Positions 41,115 to 47,647 of a stretch of 64,000 nucleotides of DNA are shown piece by piece; position 1 is the stretch's first letter, and every line of letters begins with the position of its first letter. The DNA lies in NCBI GenBank assembly GCA_964499935.1, contig CAZCMS010000002.1, positions 12,147 through 76,146 of the forward strand. Direction: 5' to 3'. A program made the position numbers and the translations under genes. Origin of the DNA: CALBGR01 sp964499935. Its GTDB lineage: Bacteria; Patescibacteriota; Saccharimonadia; Saccharimonadales; UBA4665. The notes below the pieces were generated by a model. The model saw only the letters and a program-made list of their open reading frames with translations. It was not told where the DNA came from and ran no database searches.

Positions 41115-41491
41115 AAACCCTTGAGGAGTTCCTCAACAAGCCAGCCACGCGGGCAAACGTTGCCGCGATCTTGGCCACGGCTGAGCGCGACATGGACGAG
41201 CTGTATGCCCAAGGCGGGCATGTGCTGGACGAAAACCATGTGCCGATTTTCGACCGGCGCGACGTGGAGCTGAACTGCACTTATGGCGATACGCTGGTCG
41301 TTATTGACTACAGGCGGAAGCCCGTGCGGCGGCGCAGACCGTACCGGATTTATTGGGTGGCGGACCAAGGCCGATGGCACATGGACAGCGACGATCCGTT
41401 GGATGCGCCTATGGTCTCGCAAAGCCTTGATGCGCTGGTAACGTTCGCCCATGGCGGGCGCGTCAAGGCTAAAGACGTGGGGCTGCTATGA
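41111..41491 (+). CDS. Unknown protein (126 aa)
   Basis: ATG overlapping the previous stop, after GCGGCGAGGAGG. Helical start (KTLEEFLNKPATRANVAAILATAERDMDELYAQGG), then a beta region with a basic patch RRKPVRRRRPYR. Unknown. Confidence 0.55.
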   Translation: MKTLEEFLNKPATRANVAAILATAERDMDELYAQGGHVLDENHVPIFDRRDVELNCTYGDTLVVIDYRRKPVRRRRPYRIYWVADQGRWHMDSDDPLDAPMVSQSLDALVTFAHGGRVKAKDVGLL

Positions 41492-41616
41492 TAGAAACAA
41501 TATTTTGCCTTGCGTTCTTCTATTGGTTTATCGCGGGCACGTTAACCGGTAGCACCGACCCGCGCGTGCAAGTGCGCGAGACAATAGAGTGGCTAAAGAA
41601 GGACCCGCGCAAATGA
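41488..41616 (+). CDS. Tiny membrane protein (42 aa)
   Basis: ATG overlaps the preceding TGA. N-terminal hydrophobic helix (IETIFCLAFFYWFIAGTL), then a charged tail. The stop overlaps the next ATG. Confidence 0.45.
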   Translation: MIETIFCLAFFYWFIAGTLTGSTDPRVQVRETIEWLKKDPRK

Positions 41617-41819
41617 AGAACGACGCCGACCTTACACGGCTGGAGGACCTGCTCAGCATATTGCAGGGTACGCATGACGTCCAGCGCCTTGTTGTTCGCT
41701 CGCTACATGCCAAGGGCAATTTCAGCATCGATGCGGTTAACGACATTGTTAACCACTTGCGCCGCATCGAGGCCCTTGTGATCAAGCACGAGCGCCAGCC
41801 GGGCGACGAGAAAGATTAA
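41613..41819 (+). CDS. Small helical protein (68 aa)
   Basis: ATG at 41613 overlaps the previous stop. Sequence 'LTRLEDLLSILQGTHDVQRLVVRSLHAKGNFSIDAVNDIVNHLRRIEALV' is helical. Unknown. Confidence 0.5.
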   Translation: MKNDADLTRLEDLLSILQGTHDVQRLVVRSLHAKGNFSIDAVNDIVNHLRRIEALVIKHERQPGDEKD

Positions 41820-41821
41820 CC

Positions 41822-42190
41822 ATGCTTGACCATTGGCGACATGGTGCCTTTCCTTGGCGGAAATTCGGTGCTATCTATGGTTCGGCGATCGTGATTGGCA
41901 CGGTTGCAGGGCTTTACCTGAGGAGTACCAGCGTGAAGGAAATTCTGCTGACGTTCGTGCTGCTGCACAACACGCCGACCGGGCAGACGGAAGTCGTCCG
42001 CATTACCATGCCGGAACAGCAGTGCTTGATTGCTGAAAAGGAGGTATGGGCCATTGATTGGCCTAACGTAACTTATCCCCAAGGTGTGCAAGCTTTGGGC
42101 GAGGATGGCCAGCCGGAGGAAATACCGGTGACGGATGCGGCGTGCCTGCCCTTGGGGCAAAGCGCCATCACACACGGATTAGAGCGGTGA
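41822..42190 (+). CDS. Single-pass membrane protein (122 aa)
   Basis: ATG just after the previous stop. One transmembrane helix (FGAIYGSAIVIGTVAGLYL, residues about 15-33) followed by about 85 residues that would lie outside (Q-C, A-C residues present). Unknown. Confidence 0.5.
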   Translation: MLDHWRHGAFPWRKFGAIYGSAIVIGTVAGLYLRSTSVKEILLTFVLLHNTPTGQTEVVRITMPEQQCLIAEKEVWAIDWPNVTYPQGVQALGEDGQPEEIPVTDAACLPLGQSAITHGLER

Positions 42191-42420
42191 CGGACTTATT
42201 CCGCAGAAAATGTGAACTGCCGGATAGCATGCGCGCTAATCGCGCTAGACGGCTAAAGTTCGTTTTCGACTGCCGTAGAATGATATTAGCTTGGTGGCGA
42301 GGTTCCCGTAGTTGGAGCAAACGCTCGCCATATGAAATATCCAACGGTTACAGTACAGCGGTTATCAAATACATCATAGCGCGCAAACGCTGGCGACACT
42401 ATCGCGGGTGGAATGATTAG
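42187..42420 (+). CDS. Very basic small protein (77 aa), GTG start
   Basis: GTG overlaps the previous stop (GTGA). Sequence 'TDLFRRKCELPDSMRANRARRLKFVFDCRRMILAWWRGSRSWSKRS...ARKRWRHYRGWND' is Arg/Trp-rich, with charge compatible with nucleic-acid or membrane binding. Unknown. Confidence 0.45.
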   Translation: MTDLFRRKCELPDSMRANRARRLKFVFDCRRMILAWWRGSRSWSKRSPYEISNGYSTAVIKYIIARKRWRHYRGWND

Positions 42421-42450
42421 GCAGAGCGCCATTACGAAGGGACCAGTGCA

Positions 42451-42870
42451 GTGAAAGAAAAATTCCATGTGCATCGCAACGTTCACCCCGAGAACGCCGA
42501 GCGCGTGCTGAACAAGCATGCGGACGAAGGCTGGAAGCTGGTCTCAGTGACCAAGGACCAGCAATGTTTCTGGGACATGGTGTTCGAGCGCGACGAGCCA
42601 GAACAGGCCGCGCCTGAGCCGGAATACGAAATGCGGCAGGAAAACGTGTGGTCGCATAACGTGGATCGCGTGGAGAGCCTTGCGGCGGCAGGCTGGCAGG
42701 TCGTCAGCGCGTTGCAGATACCGGCCAGCGTGACAGGCGGCAGCGCGCACCATAACCTTATCTTGCAGCGCCGCAAGCCGCCCGGCTGCGACCACGATTG
42801 GGAAGACGGCTTTAGCATGAACGGGCCTACCAAGACGTGCCGCAAGTGCGGTAAATTCATGAGGGACTGA
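42451..42870 (+). CDS. DUF4177-like repeats with C-terminal zinc ribbon
   Basis: 139 aa, GTG start. Two copies of a short unit resembling DUF4177: 'ERVLNKHADEGWKLVSVTKDQQCFWDMVFER' and 'DRVESLAAAGWQVVSALQIP...HNLILQRR'. The C-terminus 'CDHDWEDGFSMNGPTKTCRKCG' is a zinc ribbon (CxH...CxxC). Neighbouring gene 42873 carries a related C-terminal ribbon. Confidence 0.6.
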   Translation: MKEKFHVHRNVHPENAERVLNKHADEGWKLVSVTKDQQCFWDMVFERDEPEQAAPEPEYEMRQENVWSHNVDRVESLAAAGWQVVSALQIPASVTGGSAHHNLILQRRKPPGCDHDWEDGFSMNGPTKTCRKCGKFMRD

Positions 42871-42872
42871 CC

Positions 42873-43202
42873 ATGGCCCGTGATCCAGATATAGCGAAAC
42901 TGGTCGTGGAGATGGCCTACCTCTGCGACAGCATGAAACGGCTGGAGAAGGCCATAGAGACCGACAGCGCAAGCGATAGGCGCTTCTATTTGCGGGAAGC
43001 CAAGGAGCGCCGCGAGCGGGTTGAGAAGAAACTTGAGGCCATGGCCAAAGCGCCCGGCTACGTTGTGCGCGGCACTCCGCCGTTCAACAAAGAACCGGCA
43101 CCGCCGCATGATCATGTATGGACGGACGACCCCAAGGCACCGCCAAACGGGTTCAGGGTATGCAGCGTTTGCGGGGTATCGAGCAAGGGGATGGCGGAAT
43201 AA
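42873..43202 (+). CDS. Coiled coil plus zinc ribbon protein (109 aa)
   Basis: ATG right after the previous stop. Helical half 'IAKLVVEMAYLCDSMKRLEKAIETD...RRERVEKKLEAMAK', then 'HDHVWTDDPKAPPNGFRVCSVCG', matching the DHxW...CxxCG ending of the gene upstream. Probably a paired metal-binding protein; function unknown. Confidence 0.55.
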   Translation: MARDPDIAKLVVEMAYLCDSMKRLEKAIETDSASDRRFYLREAKERRERVEKKLEAMAKAPGYVVRGTPPFNKEPAPPHDHVWTDDPKAPPNGFRVCSVCGVSSKGMAE

Positions 43203-43204
43203 GC

Positions 43205-43240
43205 AAGGCCCGGCTCGCTAGGGATCGAGCCGGGCCTTGG
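43205..43240 (+). other. 14-bp perfect hairpin after the zinc-ribbon genes
   Basis: CAAGGCCCGGCTCG (43205-43218), loop CTAGGGAT, CGAGCCGGGCCTTG (43227-43240). No U-tract follows, so it may stabilise the mRNA end or terminate with help from a factor. Confidence 0.65.
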
Positions 43241-43319
43241 ACCTATTGGGAGGAGGTCAGATGCGCCGTGGAGCACAACTGGACCATAGCACGTTTCAAC
43301 CGCCGCGCAACAGGATTTG

Positions 43320-43370
43320 TTAACCATACTGGTGACTTGCCCTTGTAACCGGGCAGGTAATCAGTATTGT
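43320..43370 (+). promoter_or_regulatory. Half-CtrA-site promoter
   Basis: TTAACCAT (43320-43327), 23 bp to TTGTAA (43343-43348), 16-bp spacer, TATTGT (43365-43370) preceded by AATCAG. Followed by TCAACAAGGAGAACG and the ATG at 43396. Confidence 0.65.
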
Positions 43371-43395
43371 TGCATCAGTCAACAAGGAGAACGTT

Positions 43396-43614
43396 ATGTC
43401 GTACCTTATTAAGCGCCAGCAGGCGCTCGCCGCAATCCTCAAGGCCCTTGGCCCGCACGCCGAAAATATTGCTATTGAAATTTCATTCAATGGCGTTAAT
43501 GGCGTGGTCCGCAATATGGGCAAAACCGACTTGCAGGCAATTGCAAACCTTTCTGGCATGCCCGCACACGTTTACCCCGCTTTGGGGCTTATCGAGTGGC
43601 AGGTTGACCCCTAA
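43396..43614 (+). CDS. Small unknown protein (72 aa)
   Basis: ATG after CAAGGAGAACG behind a CtrA-type promoter. Sequence 'YLIKRQQALAAILKALGPHAENIAIEISFNGVNGVVRNMGKTDLQAIANLSG' suggests a small alpha/beta fold. Stop overlaps the next start. Confidence 0.6.
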   Translation: MSYLIKRQQALAAILKALGPHAENIAIEISFNGVNGVVRNMGKTDLQAIANLSGMPAHVYPALGLIEWQVDP

Positions 43615-43793
43615 TGGCAGTCCGCAAAGGCGACCACGTTTACGTGATGGACAAGGGCGTGCGCTATTATGTGACGCGCGATGGCCGGGTGCATTTGTCC
43701 GGCTGCTATACGGACATAACCGATAAGCTTACCGAGCGCGAACGGTTGCGGCTACGCTACCGAGCGAACAAGAAATTCAATGGGAGACGTTAA
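43614..43793 (+). CDS. Small basic protein (59 aa)
   Basis: ATG overlaps the previous TAA (TAATG). Sequence 'AVRKGDHVYVMDKGVRYYVTRDGRVHLSGCYTDITDKLTERERLRLRYRANKK' has an SH3-like strand pattern and a basic helix. Unknown. Confidence 0.5.
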   Translation: MAVRKGDHVYVMDKGVRYYVTRDGRVHLSGCYTDITDKLTERERLRLRYRANKKFNGRR

Positions 43794-43795
43794 CG

Positions 43796-44068
43796 ATGGC
43801 TGACTTTGCCTTTGCCAGAAAATATTCCCTGTTGCGCGCCGCTACAGTGGTCGCCTTTGACTGCCGTGGCTGCATGGCCCATGACCATCAGCTTATGTGG
43901 ATTGGCAAAGTGGACGCTGTTGCGGCTGGACAGGTACGGGTCCGCATCATAAAACGGGCAGAGAACCCCGTGGACGCGCGAGAGGCTGACCTTGGGGTAG
44001 AATACCTTACGGGCAGCGACAACGCGCTCCAGTGGGTCGCTAATGGCCTTTTCTTTTGGTATAGGTGA
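43796..44068 (+). CDS. Unknown protein (90 aa)
   Basis: ATG two bases after the previous stop. Beta-rich, with 'FDCRGCMAHDHQLMWIGKVDAVAAGQVRVRIIKR'; CxxC and HDH could be metal ligands. Unknown. Confidence 0.5.
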   Translation: MADFAFARKYSLLRAATVVAFDCRGCMAHDHQLMWIGKVDAVAAGQVRVRIIKRAENPVDAREADLGVEYLTGSDNALQWVANGLFFWYR

Positions 44069-44071
44069 CCG

Positions 44072-44287
44072 ATGCGTAAGTGGCGCTTGTTCAAATCGCA
44101 GCACTACCGCACATGGACCGGCTCGTGGGTCGTGACCGCCTACCATACCGGCGCGGACGTGTTCCCTTGGGCCTTGGAGCTCAGCTGGAAGAACGAGAAG
44201 ATTACCGGCTTCCGCACGCTTAAAGCCGCTCAGGCTGAAGGCGCGCGGTTGCTGGAAGAGAAAGAATGGGAAGGCGCTGGCCGTTAA
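44072..44287 (+). CDS. Small Trp-rich basic protein (71 aa)
   Basis: ATG after TATAGGTGACCG. Sequence 'RKWRLFKSQHYRTWTGSWVVTAYHTGADVFPWALELSWKN' is aromatic and basic. The end of the gene contains the first half-site of a CtrA box. Confidence 0.5.
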   Translation: MRKWRLFKSQHYRTWTGSWVVTAYHTGADVFPWALELSWKNEKITGFRTLKAAQAEGARLLEEKEWEGAGR

Positions 44288-44315
44288 CCTGTTGTTAACA
44301 GATTGGCGCTATGGT
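44284..44315 (+). promoter_or_regulatory. Full CtrA box upstream of a 28-aa membrane peptide gene
   Basis: TTAA-CCTGTTG-TTAAC (44284-44299), followed by a possible -10 TATGGT (44310-44315). Here the box would overlap the -35 region rather than sit upstream of it. The leader TCAACAAGGAGCAAGG and an ATG at 44343 follow. Confidence 0.5.
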
Positions 44316-44342
44316 GCGCTCAGTCAACAAGGAGCAAGGCAC

Positions 44343-44429
44343 ATGGAAATTATCATTGCAATTTACACGGCGGTCTTGGTACTTGTCGTCGGTGGCGGCA
44401 TGTGGTTCACGCGTGGCCTCAAACTGTAA
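44343..44429 (+). CDS. 28-aa membrane micropeptide
   Basis: ATG after CAAGGAGCAAGG. Almost the whole peptide is one hydrophobic helix (IIIAIYTAVLVLVVGGGMWF) ending in TRGLKL. Own ribosome site and upstream CtrA box support expression. Confidence 0.5.
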   Translation: MEIIIAIYTAVLVLVVGGGMWFTRGLKL

Positions 44430-44441
44430 GGAGAAATTAAC

Positions 44442-44735
44442 ATGTGGCAAATTCTGGTAATGCACGATAAGGGCGCAACGCCGCTCATCGCCGACACTAC
44501 GGCAAAGGCCATTGTGGCAAAGATCGATATACACTTGGCTGAGGCCCGTTGGCCCATGGCGCATTCGGTCGTGGCGCTTGAGCCCGAGACCATACATCCA
44601 AGCGTCGTGCGGCGCGTATTCAGGGTCACGGCTGCCGATAAGCTGGAAAGCTGTGCTTACGATACTTGGCAGGCTGAAGGCGCTGACGCGCGCTGGTATG
44701 GCTTTTCTGACGACGAATTGCCCGAGCGGGAGTAG
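44442..44735 (+). CDS. Unknown protein (97 aa)
   Basis: ATG after AAGGAGAAATTA. Alpha/beta sequence 'WQILVMHDKGATPLIADTTAKAIVAKIDIHLAEARWPMAHSVVALEPE'. No family recognised. Confidence 0.55.
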   Translation: MWQILVMHDKGATPLIADTTAKAIVAKIDIHLAEARWPMAHSVVALEPETIHPSVVRRVFRVTAADKLESCAYDTWQAEGADARWYGFSDDELPERE

Positions 44736-44738
44736 GCA

Positions 44739-45035
44739 ATGGCCGATCAAATACGGTTCTTCCAGCAAGCGCCGAAGCGTGGCGCGACCATGCGCAACAG
44801 CCTTGTGCAAAGTCCATATCTCGTGCGGCTGGCCGGTGAAACGGTCACGCGGCGGATATACGAGGATTGGTCGCAGCTGAACAAGAACGAAAGCAGCGAT
44901 CCGCGCTATTGGGACCCCGTGCCGCTCGTGCTTGTGATCAAGGGCGCAACCGTACCGTTTGATCACGCCTTGCCGGAAGGCCAATATCGCACCGAGCGCG
45001 AGCAAAGGCCCAAGGCCCCAAAACTTCGGAAATAA
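44739..45035 (+). CDS. Unknown basic protein (98 aa)
   Basis: ATG shortly after the previous stop with GGGAG before it. Basic ends (QQAPKRGATMRNS, RTEREQRPKAPKLRK). Unknown. Confidence 0.55.
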   Translation: MADQIRFFQQAPKRGATMRNSLVQSPYLVRLAGETVTRRIYEDWSQLNKNESSDPRYWDPVPLVLVIKGATVPFDHALPEGQYRTEREQRPKAPKLRK

Positions 45036-45094
45036 ACGGGTCGTTAACCATACGCCGATAAGCCGGTTGCGCCTATCGTAGAAATCAGTAGAGT
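45033..45094 (+). promoter_or_regulatory. CtrA-site promoter
   Basis: TAAA-N7-TTAACCAT (45033-45051, left half degenerate), 23 bp from the right half to TTGCGC (45067-45072), 16-bp spacer, TAGAGT (45089-45094) in the context AAATCAGTAGAGTGATCTCA. Confidence 0.65.
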
Positions 45095-45122
45095 GATCTC
45101 AGGTTAAACGGAGAACACGGCA

Positions 45123-45317
45123 ATGAAGAGCGAACTTAAGGCAATCGGCACGAGCGTCGGCGCTGGCCACTACGCGATCAGGTTCTATTATCAGTTCCCG
45201 GAAGGCGGACGCGACATGGATATGCCTACTTGGGAAATTCCGGCTAAGAGCTGGGACCACATGCAGCTGACCGTCGCCGCATTCAACGACCGGGAGGAAG
45301 TAGTATGGAAAAGCTGA
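45123..45317 (+). CDS. Small unknown protein (64 aa)
   Basis: ATG after CGGAGAACACGG behind a CtrA-type promoter. Sequence 'SELKAIGTSVGAGHYAIRFYYQFPEGGRDMDMPTWEIPAKSWD' is beta-rich. Last 13 bp overlap the next gene. Confidence 0.55.
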   Translation: MKSELKAIGTSVGAGHYAIRFYYQFPEGGRDMDMPTWEIPAKSWDHMQLTVAAFNDREEVVWKS

Positions 45318-45469
45318 CTAACGAACAATTCGAGCTGGACGGTCTCGAATACCGCACGGCAAGCGAAGAGCGCCGGGCAGAGCTGGAAGCCAAGTGGGGA
45401 GCGCGTGCCGCGTACTTCACCCGCGCTGAGGACAACGACAGCCCGACATGGCTGGACATCGACTATTAA
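45305..45469 (+). CDS. Small acidic helical protein (54 aa)
   Basis: ATG at 45305 with GGAGGAAG before it. Sequence 'KLTNEQFELDGLEYRTASEERRAELEAKWGARAAYFTRAEDND'. Its stop lies within the first half-site of the next CtrA box. Unknown. Confidence 0.5.
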   Translation: MEKLTNEQFELDGLEYRTASEERRAELEAKWGARAAYFTRAEDNDSPTWLDIDY

Positions 45470-45538
45470 CTGGTCGTTAACCATAGCTGAACAGGCCCCA
45501 AGCTTGGGGCTTGCAAGGCGCGTGGAAATCAGTAGAGT
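45466..45538 (+). promoter_or_regulatory. Full CtrA-box promoter
   Basis: TTAA-N7-TTAACCAT (45466-45484), right half 34 bp before TTGCAA (45511-45516), 16-bp spacer, TAGAGT (45533-45538). A CCCCAAGCTTGGGG palindrome lies between box and -35. Confidence 0.7.
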
Positions 45539-45564
45539 GAAGTCACCAACAAGGAGTGACGCAC

Positions 45565-45759
45565 ATGACCAAGTTTATCGTAGTTCTCATGTTCAAGGAC
45601 GCCAAGCGCCCGGCTTACGATGCGGGCGTCTACCCTGCCGTGCACGCCAAGAAGTGGGCTGACCGTTACGACAGCCGCGAGGCCGCTGAGCGCGTTGCCA
45701 ACCGGTGGGAGCGCTCGTGGTTGCAGCCGCGCACGACGATTGAGGAGGTAGCCAAGTGA
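45565..45759 (+). CDS. Small basic protein (64 aa)
   Basis: ATG at 45565 chosen, with AAGGAGTGAC 4 nt upstream. Sequence 'TKFIVVLMFKDAKRPAYDAGVYPAVHAKKWADRYDSREAAERVANRWERS'. Unknown. Overlaps the next start (TGATG). Confidence 0.55.
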   Translation: MTKFIVVLMFKDAKRPAYDAGVYPAVHAKKWADRYDSREAAERVANRWERSWLQPRTTIEEVAK

Positions 45760-45935
45760 TGGAAAAGGTAGTAGCAGCATTCGCCGCTAATCCGGCGCTG
45801 GAGACCGCCCTGAGGGTGCACGCGCACTTGGCAAAGCACCCTATGGCCGAATGCATGGCCACGGAAGCGCAGAGGGCATTGATTTACCGTGCGCGGCTGA
45901 TCGCCGCTGGCCGAGACCCCAAGGAGGTTATGTAA
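45759..45935 (+). CDS. Small helical protein (58 aa)
   Basis: ATG overlapping the previous TGA. Sequence 'EKVVAAFAANPALETALRVHAHLAKHPMAECMATEAQRALIYRARLIAAG'. Stop abuts the next ATG. Unknown. Confidence 0.5.
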   Translation: MEKVVAAFAANPALETALRVHAHLAKHPMAECMATEAQRALIYRARLIAAGRDPKEVM

Positions 45936-46148
45936 ATGTTTAACTTTTCATCAGCCAAGCATGGCGGCATCCGGTTCTTCCGCCTTGGACGCCTGAACAT
46001 TTCGTTCAGCGTGACCAGCCGGGCGGTCTACGAGCAGCGGCAGGCCGAAGCCATGGAGGCCCGCATCGCGGCGATCGTAGCGGCTGATCTGGCCGAGGCC
46101 CGGCGCGTTGACCTGTTCGCCGCAGAGCTGCTAGTGGCCTGCCGTTAA
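45936..46148 (+). CDS. Small Ala/Arg-rich protein (70 aa)
   Basis: ATG directly after the previous TAA, with AAGGAGG before it. Sequence 'FNFSSAKHGGIRFFRLGRLNISFSVTSRAVYEQRQAEAMEARIAAIVAADLAEARR'. Unknown; stop lies in a CtrA box. Confidence 0.55.
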   Translation: MFNFSSAKHGGIRFFRLGRLNISFSVTSRAVYEQRQAEAMEARIAAIVAADLAEARRVDLFAAELLVACR

Positions 46149-46217
46149 CTCCTCGTTAACCATAAGCGGATAAGCGGGCTCTGGGAGGGTTTACATTCCC
46201 GGAGAAATCAGTATTGT
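46145..46217 (+). promoter_or_regulatory. Full CtrA-box promoter
   Basis: TTAA-N7-TTAACCAT (46145-46163), right half 34 bp before TTTACA (46190-46195), 16-bp spacer, TATTGT (46212-46217) in the context GAAATCAGTATTGTGATCTC. Confidence 0.7.
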
Positions 46218-46264
46218 GATCTCCATGAGCAACGGCGCTGAGGCGCTACCCAAGGAGAACGAAA

Positions 46265-46480
46265 ATGGCACGCATCAATTCCTTCAAGAATGGCTACCTC
46301 GCAGGCGCAGAGTTTCAGGCTTATGCCGACCTCGATGGCGCTGCCGCCGCTGGCTGGCTGCTCGACAATGGCGCAACTGATGTTACGCACAAGGATCTTG
46401 GCAACAACGGGCTGGCAGTCGGCACGGTAGGCGCACGCAAGGTAACGCTTTCCACGAACGGATACCTCGCTTGGCACTGA
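46265..46480 (+). CDS. Small unknown protein (71 aa)
   Basis: ATG after CAAGGAGAACG. Sequence 'ARINSFKNGYLAGAEFQAYADLDGAAAAGWLLDNGATDVTHKDLGNNGLAVGTVGARKV'. Unknown. Confidence 0.6.
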   Translation: MARINSFKNGYLAGAEFQAYADLDGAAAAGWLLDNGATDVTHKDLGNNGLAVGTVGARKVTLSTNGYLAWH

Positions 46481-46514
46481 GCCGAGCGAGTAACCCCGAG
46501 CGCAACAGGAGAAC

Positions 46515-46796
46515 ATGACAATGACAAAGGCAACCCGCGAATACCTCAAGGCTCAGCGCGAACATGCCCGCGAGCTGGCTGCAATTTCAGGCAAATGCGA
46601 AATCCGCAAGATTTGGGCGACCGATGGCGTGACCGAACTCGGATTTGTCAACAGCGAGGGCACGTTCCTGACCAGCAACAAGAACGGCTTGCTGGTCCGT
46701 ACGCGGCGCATACTTGCAGCCGTGGCCGCAAACGGCACGTTTGATAAAGGCCAGCGTAGAGCGTTTCTGGCTGGCGCTCAGTACTTCAAGCGGTAG
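46515..46796 (+). CDS. Unknown protein (93 aa)
   Basis: ATG after CAGGAGA. Sequence 'KATREYLKAQREHARELAAISGKCEIRKIWATDGVTELGFVNSEGTFLTSNKNGLLVRTRRILAAV': helix followed by a strand pair. Last gene of the early rightward block; converges on a minus-strand gene. Confidence 0.6.
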   Translation: MTMTKATREYLKAQREHARELAAISGKCEIRKIWATDGVTELGFVNSEGTFLTSNKNGLLVRTRRILAAVAANGTFDKGQRRAFLAGAQYFKR

Positions 46797-46809
46797 GGGT
46801 AGCCGGAGG

Positions 46810-46830
46810 CCCTCCGACTGCGTCGGAGGG
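46810..46830. terminator. Hairpin between convergent genes
   Basis: CCCTCCGAC (46810-46818), loop TGC, GTCGGAGGG (46822-46830): a perfect 9-bp stem between two convergent genes. No U-tract on either strand, so termination is uncertain. Confidence 0.45.
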
Positions 46831-46853
46831 CGGCGCTGAGGGCGCTGACGCGC

Positions 46854-47354
46854 CTATAGAATGCTGGCCTTGGACTGGAACGCTAGGACCTGATCATAGG
46901 TCATTGGTATGCGGCTTTTCTTGACGCTGACGAGGCCATCAGGCCCGACTACTTCCGTTTCCTTAATGCGGAAATACTCCCCGTTCTCCTGATGGATCGC
47001 GGCTTCCCGCGCTGCCTTGGCAGCTTGCGCCCTTACCTTGCTTTCACGGTCGAAATGCTCCTTGCGTGCCCGGTCCACGGACTTGAGCGCTGAGCGCCAG
47101 CCGCCATATCCGCGCGCACTGTATTCGGCGTCCACGGCACGGAAATCAAGCCTAATTTTCTCAAGCAATTCCTCAACCTTGTAGCGGCTTTCCACATGGT
47201 GACGGGCCAATAAAAGCAAGTTGCTTTCCATTAGATCGACGAGAGCGAGCGTTGCCGCTTTGGTGCGGTCATACTGCTGCTGGATTTGCGCCAGTAGCTC
47301 ATCGGCCTTGTGCGGCTCTTCCTGCACATAAGGGTTAAATCGGGTATTGGTCAT
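46854..47354 (-). CDS. Unknown helical protein (166 aa)
   Basis: Minus-strand gene with long helices ('ADELLAQIQQQYDRTKAATLALVDLMESNLLLLARHH', 'ALKSVDRARKEHFDRESKVRAQAAKAAREAAI') and a beta end 'RIKETEVVGPDGLVSVKKSRIPMTYDQVLAFQ'. Coupled to the gene upstream by a four-base overlap. Unknown. Confidence 0.6.
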   Translation of the reverse strand: MTNTRFNPYVQEEPHKADELLAQIQQQYDRTKAATLALVDLMESNLLLLARHHVESRYKVEELLEKIRLDFRAVDAEYSARGYGGWRSALKSVDRARKEHFDRESKVRAQAAKAAREAAIHQENGEYFRIKETEVVGPDGLVSVKKSRIPMTYDQVLAFQSKASIL

Positions 47355-47647
47355 TTACCTTTCCTCATCTGTCTTAGTTGGCGGTAGTAGGCTGATTTAG
47401 CGCGCTGGTCACGCTTGGGCTGAGGCACGCCTTTGGTGCGCTCGTTTGCATCGGCGACTAGCTTAGCTAGTTTGACCTTGGCCTCGTTGTTCCAATGCCG
47501 AATTTGCTGGCGGCGCGGATATGCGACGTCTGGGCTGTCGTTGACGGCCAGAACGGCATGCCGGGCAATGGCACTGGACAAAGCGTCAAGCGCGTCCTGC
47601 AGGTCCATATAGGCGTTCTCTATGGCTTCATAATGGTCTTGGCTCAT
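47351..47647 (-). CDS. Unknown helical protein (98 aa)
   Basis: Start at 47647 with AAGGTG 8 nt upstream on the minus strand. Sequence 'AIENAYMDLQDALDALSSAIARHAVLAVN...LAKLVADANERTKGV', ending in a basic 'RDQRAKSAYYRQLRQMRKGK'. First gene of a two-gene leftward unit inside a rightward region. Confidence 0.55.
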   Translation of the reverse strand: MSQDHYEAIENAYMDLQDALDALSSAIARHAVLAVNDSPDVAYPRRQQIRHWNNEAKVKLAKLVADANERTKGVPQPKRDQRAKSAYYRQLRQMRKGK

